From positions 310,001 to 374,000 of the forward strand of contig NZ_CP016033.1 in NCBI RefSeq assembly GCF_001663175.1: a stretch of DNA of 64,000 bases, in the 5' to 3' direction. Positions 59,779 through 64,000 of this stretch are shown here, piece after piece; positions within the stretch are counted from its first letter, which is position 1; each line of letters opens with the position of its first letter. The DNA is from Erythrobacter neustonensis. Its GTDB lineage: Bacteria > Pseudomonadota > Alphaproteobacteria > Sphingomonadales > Sphingomonadaceae. The notes under the pieces are model-generated. The model saw only the letters and a list, made by a program, of their open reading frames with translations, was not told the DNA's origin and ran no database searches. The position numbers and the translations under genes were made by a program.

Positions 59779-61476
59779 TCAGCCTTGCGATCTCCAGCGC
59801 ATCACGACGCGTTCGACCAGTTCTTCCTCGCCGCCGTCCTGGTTCCACAATTCGGTGAAGCTCGGGTCTTCGGACGCGGGGCGCTTGTGTTCTTCCAGCG
59901 CATCGAAGCTGACGCGGATCGGGATCGCGACGCCCTCGCCGCAGATGATGCATTCGCGGTTGCGCAAGGCGGGGATCGAATCGAGGAACCCGCGCGCGCC
60001 TTCGGGCATCGCGGCCTTCACGAAGGCCTGGTCGCGGTCGTTGTTCAGGCGCATCGCGATGATCGTGCCGCACTGCGACAGCACGCCTTCGGCAAGGTCG
60101 GAGGGACGCTGCGTGATCAGGCCGAGGCTGATCCCGTATTTGCGCCCTTCCTTGGCGATGCGGCTGAGGATCTTGCCAACCGAGGAGCCATCGGCGTTCT
60201 TCTCGTTGGGGACGTAACGGTGGGCTTCCTCGCACACCAGCAGCACCGGCCGGGTCTTTTCCTCGCGGCCCCAGATCGCAAAGTCGAACACGAGACGCGA
60301 CAGGACCGCCACCACGGTCGAGGTGATGTCCGAAGGCACGCCCGACACGTCGATGATCGAGATCGGCCGCCCGCCGCCGGGCATGCGGAAGATCTTGCTG
60401 ATGAAGTCGACCATCGTGTCGCCCACCAGCATGCCGGAAAACATGAACTGGTAGCGCGGATCGGCCTTCAGTTCGTCGAGCTTCTGCTTGATCCGCATAT
60501 ACGGCGCGCTCGAGGTCGCCTTGTCGAGCCGGCCCATCTCGTCCTGCAGGATATTGCCGAAGTCGCTGAGCAGATAGGGGATCGGCGAATCCACCGTGAT
60601 CTTGCCCATCGTCTGCGCCAGCCGGCTCTTGGTCCGCGCGGCGAGCAGCACCTTGGCCAGAATGTCCTGATCGGTCTGCCGCTCGTTGCCGCTGCTCGAC
60701 AGCAGCACTTCGCAATGCTCTTCGAAGTTCATCAGCCAATAGGGCATCTGCAGGTTCGACACGTCGAGGATCTGGCCCGTGGTGCGGAATGCGGCCGAAT
60801 ATTCGCCGTGCGGGTCGATCATCACGATATGACCCTTGGGCGCGGCTTCGCAGATGCGGTGCAGGATCAGCGCGGCGCTGGTCGATTTGCCGGTGCCGGT
60901 AGAGCCCAAGAGCGCGAAGTGCTTGCCCAGCATCGCATCGATGTAAAGGCCAGCGCGAATATCCTTGGTCGGGAAGACCTTGCCGATCGTGATGCTGGCG
61001 CGACCGTCGCTCGCATAGATCTGTTCCAGATCGCGCGTGGTGCAGGGATAGATCAGTGCGCCGGGGATGGGATAGCGCGTGACCCCGCGCTTGAACCCGT
61101 GGATGCGCCCGGTCAGCTTTTCCTCGCCGCCCTCGCCCAGAAAGTCGATATGCGCGATGATCCCGCCTTCGGTGCGGCGGTCCTTGCGCTGGTCGCGCAC
61201 GTTGGCGAGCAGCCAGGCATCGCCGACGCGGATCTTGATCTGGCTGCCGACCTGCCCGGCCATCGCGACCGAGGCATCATCGTCGGCCATGCATTCGTTG
61301 ATGCGTTGCAGATCGAGCGCGATCTGCGAGCCCGAGCCGGAAATTTCCAGCACGACCCCGATCGGCAGGCGCGCATTGTCGTGCTGGCCGCGGGCATAGG
61401 CTGCCGCAACCTCGTCATTTCCGGCGGGGTTGGGGCCGGTAAAACGCTCGAAATCCTGCGTGACGTGGTCGCTCAT
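59779..61476 (-). CDS. HerA-like ATP-binding protein (DUF87 helicase/translocase family)
   Basis: 565 residues: an N-terminal HAS-barrel-like domain, then an FtsK/HerA-type ATPase with Walker A GSTGTGKSTSAA and Walker B-like RPVLLVCEEAHRYVP; the block GLITQRPSDLAEGVLSQCGT is typical of bacterial HerA homologues. HerA partners NurA nuclease in archaea; no nurA-like or Sir2/DUF4297 partner lies beside it here. It could act in DNA repair or be an orphan translocase. Confidence 0.88.
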   Translation of the reverse strand: MSDHVTQDFERFTGPNPAGNDEVAAAYARGQHDNARLPIGVVLEISGSGSQIALDLQRINECMADDDASVAMAGQVGSQIKIRVGDAWLLANVRDQRKDRRTEGGIIAHIDFLGEGGEEKLTGRIHGFKRGVTRYPIPGALIYPCTTRDLEQIYASDGRASITIGKVFPTKDIRAGLYIDAMLGKHFALLGSTGTGKSTSAALILHRICEAAPKGHIVMIDPHGEYSAAFRTTGQILDVSNLQMPYWLMNFEEHCEVLLSSSGNERQTDQDILAKVLLAARTKSRLAQTMGKITVDSPIPYLLSDFGNILQDEMGRLDKATSSAPYMRIKQKLDELKADPRYQFMFSGMLVGDTMVDFISKIFRMPGGGRPISIIDVSGVPSDITSTVVAVLSRLVFDFAIWGREEKTRPVLLVCEEAHRYVPNEKNADGSSVGKILSRIAKEGRKYGISLGLITQRPSDLAEGVLSQCGTIIAMRLNNDRDQAFVKAAMPEGARGFLDSIPALRNRECIICGEGVAIPIRVSFDALEEHKRPASEDPSFTELWNQDGGEEELVERVVMRWRSQG

Positions 61477-61594
61477 TGGCGCCTTTTCCCCTCTGCGCGG
61501 CGGTTGTGATTGGCCCCGGGGGATAGGTCGGTTTGCGTTAAGATCGGGTCAACAGCGGCGCGATGCTCGCCCAGCCGGAGCGCCGGGGCAGTGC

Positions 61595-62377
61595 TCAGCC
61601 GCGCGCGAACAGGCGCCCGGCGATCCAACCCATCGCCAGCGACAGCGCGATCGCGCCGAGCCCGTAGAAGAACGACCACCGCTGCGATGCGGTCACCACC
61701 TGCCCCTCCAGCCCCGCCTTGACCACTTCGATGCGCGCGGTCGCACTGGCCAGCACGCGGCCGCGCGACACCGCAAAGGTTTCGGCAGTGTATCGCCCCG
61801 TCACCACGTTCGACGGCAGATTGATGCGCGCCTGATAGAGCACCTTTTCGGCGATCCTCACCCCGCCCGGGTTTTCCTGATAGAGCCCCTGCCGGCGGCG
61901 CAATTCGACCAGCCCTTGGGCGTAGCGCGCCTGCTCGTCGGGATCGATCGTGCCCGAGGGTGAAAGCTGGATGAAGTCGGTCCCAAGCTCGTAGATGGCC
62001 GCAGTGCGTTCGTCCACGATCTCGCCGATCGGGCGCGAGGAGGCGACGGCGAAGAACGACGGGGCCGAGCGGAAGTCGCTCGATCCGGCATTGGCCCAGA
62101 TGCCTACGATGCGCTCCTTCTCGCGGATGCGCACCGCCTGGGTCGGCCCCTTGAGAACGACGATAATGTCGTAATTCCCCGTCGAACGCACCCCGCCGGG
62201 GTCCATCACCGCGCCGTAAAGCAGCAGCCGCGCGCCGGTGAAGCCCTGCCGCACCTCGATCCGCGACTGGCTCACCGCGGGCACCAGCAGCGGCTCGTTC
62301 TGGGCGAGCGCGGGGATCGGTGCGGCCAGCGTCACGCCGGCAATCAGCCCAGCCCGGAAACCCCTCACCACTCTCAC
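61595..62377 (-). CDS. TIGR02186 family membrane protein
   Basis: 260 residues with a signal peptide (GTG start at 62377, cleavage near PALAQN), a periplasmic domain of about 200 residues (EVRQGFTGARLLLYGAV, ANAGSSDFRSAPSFFAVASSR in part) and a C-terminal transmembrane helix (FFYGLGAIALSLAMGWIAG). Members of this family are nearly always next to a TauE/SafE exporter, as here 22 bp upstream; the pair is probably one export system. Confidence 0.85.
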   Translation of the reverse strand: MRVVRGFRAGLIAGVTLAAPIPALAQNEPLLVPAVSQSRIEVRQGFTGARLLLYGAVMDPGGVRSTGNYDIIVVLKGPTQAVRIREKERIVGIWANAGSSDFRSAPSFFAVASSRPIGEIVDERTAAIYELGTDFIQLSPSGTIDPDEQARYAQGLVELRRRQGLYQENPGGVRIAEKVLYQARINLPSNVVTGRYTAETFAVSRGRVLASATARIEVVKAGLEGQVVTASQRWSFFYGLGAIALSLAMGWIAGRLFARG

Positions 62378-62399
62378 CCGGCTGCACCCGCGCGCAGGC

Positions 62400-63314
62400 T
62401 CACAACGGCACCACGGTATAGATCTCGTCCGGCTGCACGCCGAGCCCGTAAAGCATCCGCAGCGCGATCAGCAGCACCAGCGTTGCCAGCGCGAGGCGCA
62501 GGATTTCGGGCCGCGCCTTCAGCGCAATCTGGGTGCCGAACTGCGCGCCCAGCACCGATCCCAGCAAAAGCAGCGCGGCAAGCACCAGATCGACCGCCTT
62601 GGTGGTCAGCGCATGCGTCATCGTGGTCAGCATCGTCACGAACAGGATCTGAAACAGCGATGTGCCGACCACGACATTCCCGCTCATCCCGAGGATATAA
62701 AGCATCGCGGGCACCAGCAGGAACCCGCCGCCCACCCCCATCAGCATCGTCAGGATGCCGACCAGCATCCCCAAGATCAGCGGCGCCAGCGGGGAGATAT
62801 ACAGGCCCGAAGCGTAGAACCGCCAGCGGTAGGGCAGGCTGGCGACCAGCGGGTGGTGGCGGCGTTTCTTCACCTGCCGCCGTCCTTTCAGCAAGCCGGG
62901 CCGCAGCGCCTCGATCGCCTCGCGCATCATCAGCGATCCGATCGAGCCGAGCAGCAGGACGTAGAGGATCGAGATCACCACATCGATCTGGCCCCACGCC
63001 TGAAGCACGCTGAACAATCCTGCGCCGATCAGCGCGCCGATCATCCCGCCCGCCACCAGCACGCCGCCCATGCGGTAATCGACGCCCTTGCGCCGCGAAT
63101 GCGCGAGCACGCCCGACACGCTCGCACCGGTGACCTGCGTTGCCGCCGATGCGGCCGCGACTGTCGGGGGAATGCCGTAGAAAATCAGCAGCGGCGTGGT
63201 CAGAAACCCGCCGCCCACGCCGAACAGGCCCGACAGGATGCCGGTAAGCCCGCCCAGCAAGACGATGACCAGCCCGTTGACCGAAAGATTCGCGATGGGC
63301 AGGTAAACGTCCAT
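62400..63314 (-). CDS. TauE/SafE family sulfite/organosulfonate exporter
   Basis: 304 residues with about eight hydrophobic segments and the duplicated TauE glycine-rich motifs (GGLTGILSGLFGVGGGFLTTPLL in part, LMGVGGGFLLVPAMLYIL in part). ATG 63314 starts at MDVYLPIANLS; a TTG at 63323 is an alternative. Exports sulfite or related anions in characterised members; the substrate here is unproven. Confidence 0.9.
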   Translation of the reverse strand: MDVYLPIANLSVNGLVIVLLGGLTGILSGLFGVGGGFLTTPLLIFYGIPPTVAAASAATQVTGASVSGVLAHSRRKGVDYRMGGVLVAGGMIGALIGAGLFSVLQAWGQIDVVISILYVLLLGSIGSLMMREAIEALRPGLLKGRRQVKKRRHHPLVASLPYRWRFYASGLYISPLAPLILGMLVGILTMLMGVGGGFLLVPAMLYILGMSGNVVVGTSLFQILFVTMLTTMTHALTTKAVDLVLAALLLLGSVLGAQFGTQIALKARPEILRLALATLVLLIALRMLYGLGVQPDEIYTVVPL

Positions 63315-63429
63315 GCGCGCCAAGCTAGCCGAGGCGGCAGGGAGAGGAAACCCGCGCCAAGCGCGTATCCTCGGTGTTTTTACTTAGCCTCGCGAGCGTC
63401 GGGAGAGCGAATGGCGGCGCGCCGGGACG

Positions 63430-64000
63430 CTAGAATCCGGTCGAGACAGTCACCGCAAGGCCCGAACCCGGGCTTGCCTCGCCCGCGACGCGGTGGCGCC
63501 AGTCGACCCCGACGCGGGTGGGGACTTTGCCCACCTTCATGTCGAGCCGCATCGTCGGGCCGACATCGAGCCGCTGTGCATCTTTCTGTGCGCCGCCCCA
63601 CACGCCCGCTCCCAGCGACAGTCGCAGGGCATTGTTGCTCAACCGGTTGATGAAGCCGACGGGGCGCAGCGCGTTGGCCTGTCCATCGGCAAACCACGTC
63701 GCGCCCGGCCCGCCCACCCATCCGGCCTGTCCATAGGCTTCGCCCTGCATCCCCAGGGGGAGGCGGAACGGGGCAAGCTCTGTCACCAGATAGCCTGCCG
63801 GGCGCACGGCGGTGAAGAACGCGGCCTCGGTATAGCGCGCCTCGCCTGCGAGGCGCAGCGGGATGCCGGCCAAGGGGCGCGCCGAAAGGCCGAGTGCGAC
63901 TTCGCTTTCACCGCCTTGCACCTGCGCGCTGTAGGCCCGCAGATAGATGCGCGGGTCATGGCCGCTCCTCGGGCGGAGCCGATATTGCGCCACCGCGCCC
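63430..64000 (-). CDS. Outer-membrane-like protein, C-terminal part (continues past window)
   Basis: At least 187 residues in a frame that is open to base 64000, so the N-terminus lies outside. Alternating hydrophobic/polar beta-strands and a terminal Phe (VTVSTGF) suggest an outer-membrane or secreted beta-barrel protein; a bacteriophage-like or cellulose-synthesis BcsC-like barrel cannot be excluded. No family recognised. Confidence 0.6.
   Translation of the reverse strand, partial: GAVAQYRLRPRSGHDPRIYLRAYSAQVQGGESEVALGLSARPLAGIPLRLAGEARYTEAAFFTAVRPAGYLVTELAPFRLPLGMQGEAYGQAGWVGGPGATWFADGQANALRPVGFINRLSNNALRLSLGAGVWGGAQKDAQRLDVGPTMRLDMKVGKVPTRVGVDWRHRVAGEASPGSGLAVTVSTGF

Overview
The window reads as chromosomal DNA of a GC-rich alphaproteobacterium, most likely a sphingomonad close to Erythrobacteraceae. 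This is an inference from the gene content: a MalA-like TonB receptor beside tryptophan-halogenase-family genes, an ATP12 chaperone, an Mla-type lipid transporter with a STAS-fused permease, a dense gatCAB cluster, and many 1-4 bp start/stop overlaps. I saw no prophage, insertion sequence, tRNA, rRNA or CRISPR array.

Layout. (1) 1-9.4 kb: end of an alpha-glucan utilisation locus with a GH13 alpha-glucosidase (cut by the window edge), a LacI regulator, a TonB receptor, two tryptophan-halogenase-like flavoproteins and a DUF6445-type protein. A perfect ParB-binding parS site lies at 3660-3675. (2) 9.4-16.2 kb: lipoprotein cytochrome c, DUF1499 protein, CDP-alcohol phosphatidyltransferase, CNT nucleoside transporter, a TMEM64-flavoprotein-reductase fusion and a SelD-N-terminal-like flavoprotein. 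(3) 16.4-20.7 kb: a three-gene type-1-secretion-like operon whose ABC subunit has lost every recognisable ATPase motif. (4) 20.7-36.6 kb: housekeeping genes: trmL, a GFA protein, gatB, a 52-residue membrane protein, gatA, gatC, FKBP, rpsU, crcB, an RluA synthase, PaiB-like, HAD, ATP12, the Mla lipid transporter and valS. (5) 36.7-41.5 kb: an M16 peptidase gene interrupted by two in-frame TAG codons, an amidohydrolase and a LytS/LytT-type pair. (6) 41.6-44.4 kb: arsR-arsC-acr3-arsH.

(7) 44.6-58.2 kb is the most unusual part. A two-component system (7TM sensor kinase plus NarL-type regulator) is divergent from about ten genes for secreted proteins. Three share a four-cysteine module that I do not recognise. 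Two of those end in the same glycine-rich helix followed by poly-lysine and a terminal cysteine. They are followed by two CopC-fold proteins without the usual copper ligands, an LprI-like protein, a DUF4424 protein, Sel1/Hcp-like cysteine repeat proteins and two proteins with DxDxDG-like loops. A 15-bp palindrome (TGCCATGAYATGGCA) occurs in the divergent promoter and again in front of the response regulator gene. I read this as a dedicated envelope-stress or envelope-modification locus of unknown function.

(8) 58.9-64 kb: queE, a HerA-like ATPase, a TIGR02186 protein with a TauE/SafE exporter, and the C-terminal part of an outer-membrane-like protein running off the window.
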